Part shown: positions 55,775-64,000 of the stretch, in pieces
How the letters are laid out: each line of letters begins with the position of its first letter
How positions within the stretch are numbered: the first letter of the stretch is position 1
DNA from: Rhizobium sp. BK251
Lineage (GTDB): Bacteria > Pseudomonadota > Alphaproteobacteria > Rhizobiales > Rhizobiaceae
Length of the DNA: 64,000 nt
Direction: 5' to 3'
Assembly: GCF_004345245.1 (NCBI RefSeq)
Contig: NZ_SLUQ01000010.1
Span: 152,410 to 216,409 of the forward strand
The notes under the pieces: generated by a model
Databases searched by the model: none
Told to the model about the DNA's origin: nothing
What the model saw: the letters and a program-made list of their open reading frames with translations, nothing else
Translations under genes and position numbers: made by a program

Positions 55775-58576
55775 TCAATTAGAGTTAGTAAGGCGATACT
55801 CCGTTGCCACCACTTGGTCGGTGGGCAGAATTTCGATCCATTGGCTAAATACCTTGAACGGTTCCTTTCCAAACGCGATACCTCCGGCCAATGGGTCAAA
55901 ACCATGTGAGAAGACGGTTTCGGTAGGTAACGCCAGCTCTGCGTTTGGTGCACCGGGCCGAACGGGTACCGGGGTCATCGAAAGCTCGTGTTCATCGGCG
56001 ATCTTCTCCGCGATCATTAACAGGACCTCACGAAGCGTGCGACCCTGGTATTCCGGCGGGTCCTGTGACGCATCGAACGGATATGCCTCTTCCAACCCGT
56101 CGGTTCCCGCGACTTCAGGGCGGCCAAGGAAAGTCATTGCATCGCGTTCACGGCCTGGACGGATTGGCAGCACGGCCTTCACCCATGGTGAGTTCAGGAA
56201 GGCGTTCCGATTGGCATCTCCGTCCAATTGCAAGAACCAGCCCAGTGACGCTCCGAGGGGAGCCGGCTCAGACTCCTCGGTGAAAAGATACTTTTGTCGA
56301 TCGGAGACCAACGATGTGGATTGGAGTTGACCGGCCGCGTTCATGGCGACACGTATTTGCGCCCTTGGCCGCCACCAGTCAGGCGCAACAAAATAGAGCA
56401 TGGCGTCGATGTCGAAGAAATAGCGGATTAGCTCTGATGCGACGTGGTAGTCATCGTTTTCCCATCCTGCTGTTTTCCCATAGAGGCGAGAGATAATCGC
56501 GCGATAGATGATGTTTCGTTCTTCCTCGCGCAGGTCCTCGGGGCGGCGGGAAGGGACCTGGCTGCTGAGCTTAATGCGCTTGCGCAGGGTCTGATAGAAC
56601 AGCCGCTCCTTCTCGGCGGCGACAAGATCGTTGTAATCCGCCGTAGCTGTAGCGTTCTTGGCGTCGATCGCGTCCTTGGCGGCCTTCGTTGGCGTGTACA
56701 ACATCGTCGCCTCAAAAGGCATCGCTTTCTTCCCACCAAAATTAGCCTTGGTGAGACGGATAGAGAACTTGTTGTTCGATGTGTTGGGGTTAGGTTGCAA
56801 GTCTGCGTCGGTAATGCGGTACTGAGCCTGCTCGCTCTTGAAATCGATGCTGACGATGCTCTTCAGCTGGAATCCTTCCGGTGCCGGTGGAATATCTATA
56901 TCGAACTTGAACTGTATAATGCTGTTCGCTCCGGCATTGCGGTTGATGCCATGGTTGGCGTTTTCGTCGGAGAGAACGTAGGTCAGGTCGGTGTCGTCGT
57001 CGCCGCCATTGTGCTGCAGGAACGGAATCGCGAACGGGTAGGTGACGGGCTTATCCGGGGGATACGGAATCTTGTCGGGTCGCTTGATTGAGGGATCGAG
57101 AGCGTCGGCTGTTTCGTGCACAAATTCCCCTGTGTCCAAGGCGTTTCCGGGATTGTCGACATATAATTGCCAACACAGCTGTTGCCCTAGATCCTGTACC
57201 TGGATCGCGACCTTGCGCATTTTTCGGCTGAGTTCGTAGCTGACCAGTCGGTCCGTGGTGTTCTGAAGCACGTAGCGTCGACTTGCCGTGTCTGTCGTTT
57301 CCGTGACAGTGCGGAAGGTGGTCTTAAAGTTCTGCTTGACCTCGCTGGAGAGCTTTGACGTCTGTTCGCGCATCCGCTTGTGCGTCTGTTCCTGTGCCTG
57401 CTTGCGGGAGGAGTCCAGATTAAATGACGCACTGCCGCTTGCCTGGAAAATCGACCCAAGTCCGCCACTCGACGATGTGCTTACGCCGAGTTTCATATCA
57501 TTGGCATTTTCGGTCTTGACGGCATCGGCGATCTCGTCGCGGACAGTCGTCGACTGCTCGGACCTTTCGACCATCTCGGTTGAACGTTCAACAGTTCGCT
57601 CGACAAGTGAGCGCCGCGTGTTGACCTCAATCAGTTCGACCGTGCCGCCTGGACTTATCCAAACATGTCCGACCGGCGGACCAAGAAAAGTGTCCAACTC
57701 GAAAAAGTACTCACGGAACCGATGCAGAATTCCAATCGGCGACAGAAACAGCTCCTTGGAAGGGTGGGTCTGTGCAAGCAATCGGACAGCCGCCAGAGCT
57801 CTTTCCCAGGGTTGGATATCTCGTACGAACAACTGCTGAACGATCTGCGGATCTGTGGTGGTCAATTCCTGCAACAACTGCGCAGTCGCTACTTCGCGGG
57901 GCGCATCCGCCGCGGGCAATGCAGACGCTCCCGACGCAGGCGAGCTCGCAAACTCCGTTATTAGAGACTGCCACATGTTCGGGTCTGCCGGTGCGGTGCG
58001 AGCGCGGAGCGCCAGTTCGCGACCGAAAGACGTTCCCGTTGCGTCGACGAAGCGAGGCGAGGCAACGTGAAGCCCACCATTTGGCTCGTCCTCGAGATGT
58101 GCGAGGTTGACCGCCTGTTGGAAGCGGTTAGCGATGCCGCTTCTGACGCGTTCCAGCTGAAGGTTGCTGCGCCAGCCGATTAGCGGCTGGTAAACACCGA
58201 ACGGCTCGATTGCATAGGGCAGTATGCCAGTAGCCCTGAAGGGATCATCCGGACGATCGGATCGATCGGGAATTGAGAGGACCCAGCCAACCTCGATGTG
58301 GTCAGGGTCGCGGATGGCATTGGCCGAGGCGATAATCCGGAAAAAGCCGGGGTCGCCATAGAATGTCTGCGCAATCTCCGAAAGCGTATCGCCCACCACC
58401 ACGCGGTGAACGCGTCCGATCTCGGGCAGCGTCAATATCTGACCGACTATTATTTCGTCTGGATTGACGATGCCGTTCGATGCGGCGATAAAGCCGAAAA
58501 GTCCCGCTTCCCCGTAGAACCGCTGAGCAATTGAGCTCAAAGTATCACCAGCAGCGACGGTATGTGTCCTGGACAT
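55775..58576 (-). CDS. Large double-LysM protein of unknown function
   Basis: A 933-residue protein. Two LysM modules start at the N-terminus (THTVAAGDTLSSIAQRFYG, then VHRVVVGDTLSEIAQTFYG), so it can bind peptidoglycan or chitin-like glycans. Residues ~310-430 are rich in Glu, Arg, Ser and Gln with helix-forming repeats (SLVERTVERSTEMVERSEQS). A Ser/Gly stretch follows, then a beta-rich region and a long C-terminal domain with no motif I know. No signal peptide is seen. It is upstream of and probably co-transcribed with the PLD gene. LysM at the extreme N-terminus without a Sec signal is also found in phage and contractile-injection baseplate proteins, but no other tail genes are in view. 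Confidence 0.75.
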   Translation of the reverse strand: MSRTHTVAAGDTLSSIAQRFYGEAGLFGFIAASNGIVNPDEIIVGQILTLPEIGRVHRVVVGDTLSEIAQTFYGDPGFFRIIASANAIRDPDHIEVGWVLSIPDRSDRPDDPFRATGILPYAIEPFGVYQPLIGWRSNLQLERVRSGIANRFQQAVNLAHLEDEPNGGLHVASPRFVDATGTSFGRELALRARTAPADPNMWQSLITEFASSPASGASALPAADAPREVATAQLLQELTTTDPQIVQQLFVRDIQPWERALAAVRLLAQTHPSKELFLSPIGILHRFREYFFELDTFLGPPVGHVWISPGGTVELIEVNTRRSLVERTVERSTEMVERSEQSTTVRDEIADAVKTENANDMKLGVSTSSSGGLGSIFQASGSASFNLDSSRKQAQEQTHKRMREQTSKLSSEVKQNFKTTFRTVTETTDTASRRYVLQNTTDRLVSYELSRKMRKVAIQVQDLGQQLCWQLYVDNPGNALDTGEFVHETADALDPSIKRPDKIPYPPDKPVTYPFAIPFLQHNGGDDDTDLTYVLSDENANHGINRNAGANSIIQFKFDIDIPPAPEGFQLKSIVSIDFKSEQAQYRITDADLQPNPNTSNNKFSIRLTKANFGGKKAMPFEATMLYTPTKAAKDAIDAKNATATADYNDLVAAEKERLFYQTLRKRIKLSSQVPSRRPEDLREEERNIIYRAIISRLYGKTAGWENDDYHVASELIRYFFDIDAMLYFVAPDWWRPRAQIRVAMNAAGQLQSTSLVSDRQKYLFTEESEPAPLGASLGWFLQLDGDANRNAFLNSPWVKAVLPIRPGRERDAMTFLGRPEVAGTDGLEEAYPFDASQDPPEYQGRTLREVLLMIAEKIADEHELSMTPVPVRPGAPNAELALPTETVFSHGFDPLAGGIAFGKEPFKVFSQWIEILPTDQVVATEYRLTNSN

Positions 58577-58914
58577 GTGAACCCTCCGATCGACAGTTGG
58601 GGCACTCCCTCACCGTCGTTCCACATCTCTCATTTCCGCAGGCTGAAATACCACTTCTTGGCGACGATTACGTGTCACTCAACTGACTATCACGCAAATT
58701 GTGGAGAATTGCAATCGAAGCAGGTCACCATCCAAGGTGGCGACATATGTGCTCCGCGTGATGAGGCGAAAACGCCACGCGAAGTCCAATGGAGCGCGCA
58801 AGACCTCACTCCATAATAGTTCCTCCCGAAAAAGCTTAAAAGTTGCCAACTTGCCACTTCCGTTATCGTTTCGGTTGTAGATTTATCACGTCGCAATTCT
58901 GCTGGGGAAAAATC
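58577..58914. other. Non-coding stretch between divergent LysM gene and lipoprotein gene
   Basis: About 340 bases with no plausible gene; presumably holds the two divergent promoters. Confidence 0.4.
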
Positions 58915-59247
58915 ATGAAACTGAAACTGCTAGCGGCGCTCGCGCTGCTGCCGCTTGCTGCGTGCGCAAAACGTCCTGACGCGATCGTTCCGGCCGAGAT
59001 ACCGATGGCCGCATATCAAAACGATGCCTGTCAGCAACTCGCGGCCGGTCTGGCAAAGGAGAAGGCGACGCTTCACGCGCTGTCGCAAAAACAGAACGAT
59101 GCAGCGAATGGTGATGCGTTCGGCGTCTTCCTGATCGGTGTGCCGATCACAAGCCTGGCCGGCGGGGACAAGGAGGGCGATATCGCCGTCTCTAAGGGCA
59201 AGGTCACGGCCATGGAGTCTGCGATGCACAGCAAGAAGTGTGGGTGA
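58915..59247 (+). CDS. Small putative lipoprotein
   Basis: A 110-residue protein. The signal LLAALALLPLAACAKR ends in a lipobox (LAAC). The mature part has two more Cys (DACQQL and SKKCG) that could pair, a Lys/Gln-rich helix and a Gly-rich hydrophobic segment (FGVFLIGVPITSLAGGDK). The family is not recognised. Start ATG 58915 follows GGGGAAA. Possibly an immunity-like or surface protein for the neighbouring cassette; that is speculation. Confidence 0.7.
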   Translation: MKLKLLAALALLPLAACAKRPDAIVPAEIPMAAYQNDACQQLAAGLAKEKATLHALSQKQNDAANGDAFGVFLIGVPITSLAGGDKEGDIAVSKGKVTAMESAMHSKKCG

Positions 59248-59290
59248 GGGCGATGAGTGGGTCGGATCACATTCGACCCACTTCCGAACG

Positions 59291-59647
59291 TCAATTACAC
59301 CCGAATGCGCCGCACGACCCACTGAAGAAGTTTCCATCGGAGTCTGTGCCAGAATAGATGGTTGTATTTCCCATTCGGTGTTGCTGCAAATTCCAGCTTC
59401 CGCCGTCAGCAGACATACCGTTTGTATAAGTCGAATTCCCGATGTGCTGCGAATTCTGCGACCAGGACGAACCGGTGTTTGCGTTGTACCCCTGCATCAT
59501 CGTGGAGTTTCCGAATCTTTGAACGGAATAGCTATTCCCGTTCATGTCGTTGCAGCTTTGAAAGTTGCCACTCCCGAAGCACGCGGCAAGAGCAGAAGTA
59601 GCTGTTGCGGCAGCCAGTGCGAGCGCAATGATAGTTGTCTTGATCAT
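59291..59647 (-). CDS. Small secreted repeat protein (GNST repeats)
   Basis: A 118-residue protein with a signal peptide (IIALALAAATATSALAACFG). The mature part has repeats of about 24 residues built on the pattern x-GN-S/T-T followed by Y/M-x-x-G and a Ser/Trp-rich strand (FGNSTMMQGYNA; IGNSTYTNGMSA; MGNTTIYSGTDS). This suggests a short beta-solenoid or amyloid-like fold. ATG 59647 is preceded by GGGGGGATTTC. Similar Gly/Asn/Ser-rich small secreted proteins are common in rhizobia, with unknown roles. Confidence 0.72.
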   Translation of the reverse strand: MIKTTIIALALAAATATSALAACFGSGNFQSCNDMNGNSYSVQRFGNSTMMQGYNANTGSSWSQNSQHIGNSTYTNGMSADGGSWNLQQHRMGNTTIYSGTDSDGNFFSGSCGAFGCN

Positions 59648-59869
59648 GAAATCCCCCCAGTCAGATGTACATCGACTGTAATAGAGGCGGTTGCGATAGC
59701 CACTAGGCAATTTTGAGTGGTGGCTACGACTTTCTTTGGAGGCACCAAATTCTCACGGCTCTGTCGCGACATTGGCCCGTCGTCTGAGACGCCGGTGGGT
59801 TTTCCTTTCCCTTATCGCGCACAGCGGAACCTTTCCCCGTCACCTCATTGGATAGGCATGGAGGACCCC

Positions 59870-60079
59870 ATGGGAAAGCTAATAGCAGTCGAATTCGGCA
59901 TGGCCTGGGACACTCCAGTTCACGTCTGCATCCGCAACGTTGTCTGGGAACAAATGTCCGGGCCAGGCGCTGCGCTGGACTGCTTGAAAACGCGCTGGCC
60001 GCCCCTTCGAGGCAAACGATTCGCCGAGGCGAATGCCGCTTGCCTCTGGGCACTACGCGGGGCCACGGATGTGGAATGA
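59870..60079 (+). CDS. DUF982 small protein
   Basis: A 69-residue protein. The W-x-x-PV-x-V opening (MAWDTPVHVCIRN) and GPGAALDCLKTRWPPLRGKRF-type core (LDCLKTRWP...) match DUF982, a family abundant in Rhizobiales and often on plasmids and islands. It is slightly shorter than usual at the C-terminus. GAGGAC lies upstream of ATG 59870. Function unknown. Confidence 0.72.
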   Translation: MGKLIAVEFGMAWDTPVHVCIRNVVWEQMSGPGAALDCLKTRWPPLRGKRFAEANAACLWALRGATDVE

Positions 60080-60400
60080 CCCCACGGTCCCGCTGGCGCC
60101 AGACAAAGCTCTAGAGCGTCGCATGGCTGACCGGGATCGACGGATTTTGCGGCGCGCGGGGTCGCCCTGTTCCGGGTGCGATCGTCCGGAGCATGTTACG
60201 TCCAGGTGGGAGCAGACTGAAGGATTAAGGTCCAAGGGTCTGCTTCGGGTGTCCAACTGGTGTTTGCTGTTGGCGCCGGGATGGTTGGGTCGGCTGCGAA
60301 AGGACAACCCCATTTGGTGAATAGCGCGCCTCTCCCAGGCCATGTCTGGAGCATCGACCTCACCGACATAATCATAGGCGGTTGAGATTCGCCATCTGCC
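60080..60400. other. Unassigned sequence between DUF982 and the TOTE pseudogene
   Basis: No intact gene is seen. Part may be the decayed 5' end of the TOTE gene, whose first ~50 codons cannot be followed in any single frame. Confidence 0.35.
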
Positions 60401-62619
60401 TTGCTCGGCATCGTATGGCCTCCCGTTCGGTGGAACAACAAGAAGGACGGACGCTCCGGGTATTCACCGGCCTGTTCTAATGAGTGGGTGAAAGGAATCT
60501 GCGGCAAGCCGAAGGTGAAATGCGGGGACTGCCCGCATCAGGCTTTCATCCCATATTCCGAAGATATCATCGAAAGCACCTCCGTGGCGGCGATGCCCGC
60601 TCAAGCGACTTTGTTGCCGGCGTATATCCATTGCTGCAAGACGAAACATGCTGGTTCCTTGCTGCTGACTTCGACAAGGAAAGCTGGGCGGATGATACCA
60701 GAGCTTTGCTGGCTACCTGTCGTGCAAAAGGAATTGCCGCAGCCCGCGAACGGTCGAGGTCGGGAACGGAGGCCATGTCTGGATATTCTTCTCCGAACCC
60801 GTTCCCGCGAGGATCGCCCGACAACTTGGTGCCGCGCTGATAACAGAGACGATGGAGAACCGCCCTGAGATCGGCTTCACGTCTTACGACCGTTTCTTTC
60901 CCAACCAGGATACGATGCCACTTGGCGGCTTCGGCAATCTGATCGCGCTTCCCCTGCAAAGGAAAGCCCGTGAAAATGGCAACAGCGTTTTTGTCGATGG
61001 CGACTCGAGACCTTACGATGACCAGTGGGCGTACCTGTCGTCGTTGAACAGGCTATCGGCCGACGAAGTCTTCAGGATCGCCGACGAAGCTGAATTGGCG
61101 GGGCGGGTCTTGGGCGTCCGGATGCCGGTTGACGACGAACATGCCGACGAGCCGTGGAAAATGTTGCCGTCACGTCGTAGCGAGCCACGGCCAATAGAAG
61201 CTGTGATCCCGCAAAGCATCAGGGTCGTGATCGCCGATCAGGTCTACATCGATAGGACGGAGCTTCCGCCTGCGCCGATCGCACAGTTCGTGCGTCTGGC
61301 AGCGTTCCAAAATCCGGAATTCTATCGCGCGCAAGCAATGCGACTGCCGACATTCGGCAAGCCGCGGATTATCTCATGCGCCGAACTTCATCCACGCCAT
61401 GTCGCTATACCACGAGGCTGTTTCGATGAAGCAATCGAGCTCATCGAGAGGCACGGTTCGACCGCCGTTTTAGAGGATCATCGCGAAGATGGGGCTGCGC
61501 TACTTGCCGGCATTGCGTTCCAGGGCGAACTGCGGCGGCCCCAGTCGAGGGCCTTTGATGCTCTTGTCGTCCATGACACCGGTGTGCTTGCCGCGACGAC
61601 GGCCTTTGGCAAGACGGTTGTCGCAGCCGCGCTTATCGCACATCGGGGGGCGCAACGCGTTAGTTCTTGTCCATCGCAGGGAGCTTCTCACCCAATGGGT
61701 GGAGCGCCTGAGTTCCTTTCTGTCCATTGATCCAAAGCAGATCGGCATCATCGGGGGCGGGAAAAGAAAGCCAACAGGGATCATCGACGTTGCGCTGATC
61801 CAAAGCCTGGTTCGGAATGGCGAGGTCGATGACGTCGTCGGCAATTACGGTCATCTGATTGTCGACGAGTGCCACCATCTGTCCGCCGCAAGTTTTGAAC
61901 TTGTCGCTCGCAGGTCCAAGGCGCGATACGTCGTTGGTCTATCAGCGACGGTCGCCCGAAAAGACGGCCATCATCCGATCATCTTCATGCAATGCGGCCC
62001 CGTTCGCCATCGGGTTGATGCAAGAGTTCAAGCTGCCGAGCGTGGTATTCGCCACCGTGCCCGTGACCGTTCGACGAAGTTTGAGTTGCCGGCGCCTCTG
62101 GTCTCTGCCGAGCGCCCGTCAATGCCCGCGATCTATGCGGCCCTTGCGCAGGACCACGGCCGAAATGAGCTTATATTCGATGACGTACTAAAATCGCTTG
62201 AGGCCAAGCGTTCGCCGATCGTTTTGACCGAGCGAAAGGACCATCTCGATTATCTCCAGCAGAAGTTCTCGCCGTTTGTAAAGAATCTGGTGGTGCTGCG
62301 CGGTGGCATGTCGGCGAAGGATCGCAAGCAAGCCAACACGGCGTTGAATGTCGCATGCGATGATGAGCGCCTGATACTTGCGATAGGCCGCTATATCGGG
62401 GAAGGGTTCGATGACGCCCGGCTCGACACGTTGTTCCTGACCATGCCGATCGCCTGGAAGGGAACTCTGGCGCAGTAGGTCGGCCGTCTGCATCGCCAGC
62501 ATGATGGTAAGAAAGACGTCCTGGTCGTCGATTATGTCGACAGCGCTGTTCCGGTGCTGGCCCGGATGGCCGTAAAGCGACGCGTGGGTTATCGCGCGCT
62601 GGGCTATGTGATCGAATGA
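60401..62619 (+). pseudogene. TOTE-type conflict-system primase-helicase, disrupted
   Basis: Pieces in different frames join to one protein. Primase part: RWNNKKDGRSGYSPACSNEW with a Cys cluster (CGKPKVKCGDCPH), then CWFLAADFDKESWADD, and SYDRFFPNQDTMPLGGFGN. Helicase part: LAATTAFGKTVVAAALI (Walker A), LIVDECHHLSA (DExH), YVVGLSATVARKDGHHP, and GRYIGEGFDDARLDTL. Breaks: missing base near 60,569; missing base near 60,763; extra G in the run 61,645-61,650; stop TAG at 62,476-62,478 where the frame otherwise runs on to 62,619 (VGRLHRQHDGKKDVLVVDY follows). The AEP-TOTE primase fused to an SF2 helicase is a proposed NTP-dependent defence or conflict module. This copy cannot make the full protein. 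Confidence 0.8.
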
Positions 62620-62655
62620 GGGCGCCCCGCTGTGAGCGGAGCGCCGTGATGCTGG

Positions 62656-62954
62656 TCAGCGGGACCAGATGAGCTTGTGCTCTCCTTTGTCGCCCTGGAC
62701 GAGGGAAGTATAGACCGGAGCGGTGAAGGACGGATCGTCGAGCTTGAGCGAAAGGTACTCGGCGCCCGTTTCGCGGGCGGTGCGGCTCCAGCCGGCTCTG
62801 AACTCGACACCACAGCGGTGACGCGGAAGTCAGGGGCGCGTTCATTATCGCGGTCGCAGGGTTTGATGGATGCCTTGAGGTTGAGGGTGAGGGTCTTGAT
62901 GGTGCCGGCGTATGCGCCGGTTTCGTCGCGGGTGAAGGTGCCGATCTGGGCCAT
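62656..62954 (-). pseudogene. DUF736 family gene, frameshifted
   Basis: Starts MAQIGTFTRDETGAYAGTIK with TLTLNLKASIKP, then a one-base disruption near 62,817 moves the frame; the second half continues VEFRAGWSRTARETGAEYL, then DDPSFTAPVYTSLVQ and ends KLIWSR-stop. The total of 299 bases is not a multiple of three. DUF736 proteins (~100 residues) are markers of alphaproteobacterial conjugative plasmids and integrative elements, close to single-strand-DNA-related genes. Confidence 0.8.
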
Positions 62955-63470
62955 TGTCTTGATCTCCTGAGGTTGTTCGAAGCCGCCCGATGCGGCCTCG
63001 ATGGCAGTCGAGAGGCGACGGATTGGACGGAATGCACCCACCGGGTTCCCTGTGCCTGCACGATGGGGTGGTTCTTGGGGGCGCAGCGTGAGTGAAAGGT
63101 CGGCGGAGCCGTTGCAGGCCATGGCCGGTCCGGCGCCAGACCAGCCCAAAAGAGACGCCGTATCGGGGGCTTTGCAGCAGTGTCGTCAGAGAGCGACAAG
63201 GACGATCGGTGCCTGCCATCAGCACGAGCAGCGCCGCACACGGTGCCCAGCGCTCCCTCCCGCCGTCACTGCTTCAGCGTGAGGTACAGCAATGAGCGCT
63301 GGCCGCGTAAGGCTCTGCTCGCCGTGATGAAGACGGGTAAGCTGCTGCTCGCCTGCCGCTGGAACGAAGTTGATTCCTTCGATTTACTCGACAGTCGGAC
63401 TTCTCCGATACGACCAACCATCGAGGGTATCAGAATGGCAAAACGAATGCGTAGGCAATCGCCGCAGGGT
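62955..63470. other. Unassigned sequence in the island
   Basis: Open frames exist on both strands but none reads like a known family. The part next to DUF736 is probably its leader. Confidence 0.35.
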
Positions 63471-63471
63471 C

Positions 63472-63615
63472 GATGGCCGGATCACGTGGCTACAGCCACA
63501 TGTCGACGGGTTCAGGAGTTGGCTCGCTCAGCGGAGCTATTCGGCTACGACGACCGTTGAGGTGATACGCCTGCTGGCGCTGTGGGGCGACTGGGTACAC
63601 GTCGCTGGATATCGT
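63472..63615 (+). pseudogene. Possible N-terminal fragment of a site-specific integrase
   Basis: The frame reads GRITWLQPHVDGFRSWLAQR, then SYSATTTVEVIRLLALWGDW, which resembles the core-binding domain of tyrosine recombinases. It loses sense after GDWVHVAGYR, and no catalytic domain follows. Weak, based on pattern only. Confidence 0.4.
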
Positions 63616-63655
63616 CATTGCCCGATCAGAGCACTGGGACCGGCTGGAGGCTGGG

Positions 63656-63913
63656 ATGGAAGATTACCCCGAAGCAGCCATCATATTGGTGGAGAACGGG
63701 CAGATTTCTCAGCAGGCCGAGGCGACCGAAATTGTCCCTTCTCGCATCCTGAAGATAGTCTTATACGACCTGCAACAGGCCGAAGGCTACATTTTCGCCC
63801 TTGCCGAAGAAATCTGCAACGACCGACTGCTGGCGGCGCCCTCGCCAGTTGTCGAAGCACCGCGCCTCGAATCCTCCGTTGCTGTCGGGCGAAATGAAAA
63901 ACTGCCCCCCTAA
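63656..63913 (+). CDS. Hypothetical protein
   Basis: An 85-residue product (MEDYPEAAIILVENGQISQQ start, with a hydrophobic/charged helical centre SRILKIVLYDLQQAEG). GGAGG about 7 bases upstream of ATG supports translation. No family recognised; it may equally be a relic of the sequence upstream. Confidence 0.4.
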   Translation: MEDYPEAAIILVENGQISQQAEATEIVPSRILKIVLYDLQQAEGYIFALAEEICNDRLLAAPSPVVEAPRLESSVAVGRNEKLPP

Positions 63914-64000
63914 CGAAGCGAAGAACAGACCCCTCGTGTAAAAACGAGGAGGAATGGATGACGAGCGCGATCTTATCGCATCCTGCATTGTCGCGAACGA

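Noticed and set aside
55775..58576. Calling the double-LysM protein a phage tail or injection-system baseplate component
   Set aside because: LysM alone is not enough; no sheath, tube, spike or ATPase gene lies in the window.
63954..64000. Start of another gene at the window end (ATG 63954 or 63958 after GAGGAGG)
   Set aside because: Only about 15 codons are visible and the two frames cannot be told apart.

Overview
The window looks like a Sinorhizobium/Ensifer-type alphaproteobacterial chromosome. It is high in GC. It carries the symbiosis regulator exoR (residues Ala80-Leu81 conserved), a fused secDF, a polar organiser popZ, DUF1127 proteins, a FadL-type porin and a three-hairpin small RNA with CCUCCUCCC loops of the rhizobial alpha-r14/NfeR1 type. 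Bases 1 to about 52,800 are dense, intact housekeeping and catabolic genes. From about 52,985 to the end, the sequence is an accessory island that contains decayed genes and mobile-element fragments.

Layout. (1) 1-3,059: end of a CoA-transferase, then a crotonase and an aldehyde dehydrogenase, overlapping and co-directional. (2) 3,133-12,882: a LacI-family regulator divergent from a sugar-type ABC importer (binding protein, two permeases, ATPase), followed by a GMC oxidoreductase, an SDR and a second GMC oxidoreductase. Two identical 13-mers in the divergent promoter look like operators. (3) 13,039-20,878: isoaspartyl-methyltransferase-like gene, popZ, valS, fadL, exoR. No tolC is present where S. 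meliloti appears to carry it. (4) 20,909-28,745: xthA, an A-type Fe-S carrier, dgt, argS, and a very large SPOR protein. (5) 28,851-38,021: nagZ, scpA, scpB, tatABC, serS, surE, pcm, and a degenerate LytM/NlpD lipoprotein. (6) 38,078-43,947: a DUF815 ATPase, yajC, secDF, then two genes of the families that gave rise to mitochondrial complex I assembly factors NDUFAF3 and NDUFAF6, and an unknown membrane-anchored protein. (7) 43,957-52,749: trmFO, two DUF1127 genes, the sRNA, a DUF2157/GDYXXLXY pair, tRNA-Leu(UAG), tig, sthA and a dual-specificity phosphatase.

Island. radC survives only as its last ~53 codons (52,823 to ~52,985). Beyond it lie IS3 and IS630 fragments; a two-gene cassette of a 933-residue double-LysM protein and a phospholipase D-like protein; a small lipoprotein; a secreted repeat protein; a DUF982 protein; a TOTE-type primase-helicase gene broken by at least three single-base indels and one stop; a frameshifted DUF736 gene; and a possible integrase fragment. 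The intact LysM/PLD cassette and the wrecked TOTE gene are the most unusual content. The sRNA and the operator pair are the clearest unannotated regulatory elements.

All calls come from reading the sequence and from memory of protein families. No database search was run, so family names for the island genes are weaker than those for the housekeeping genes.
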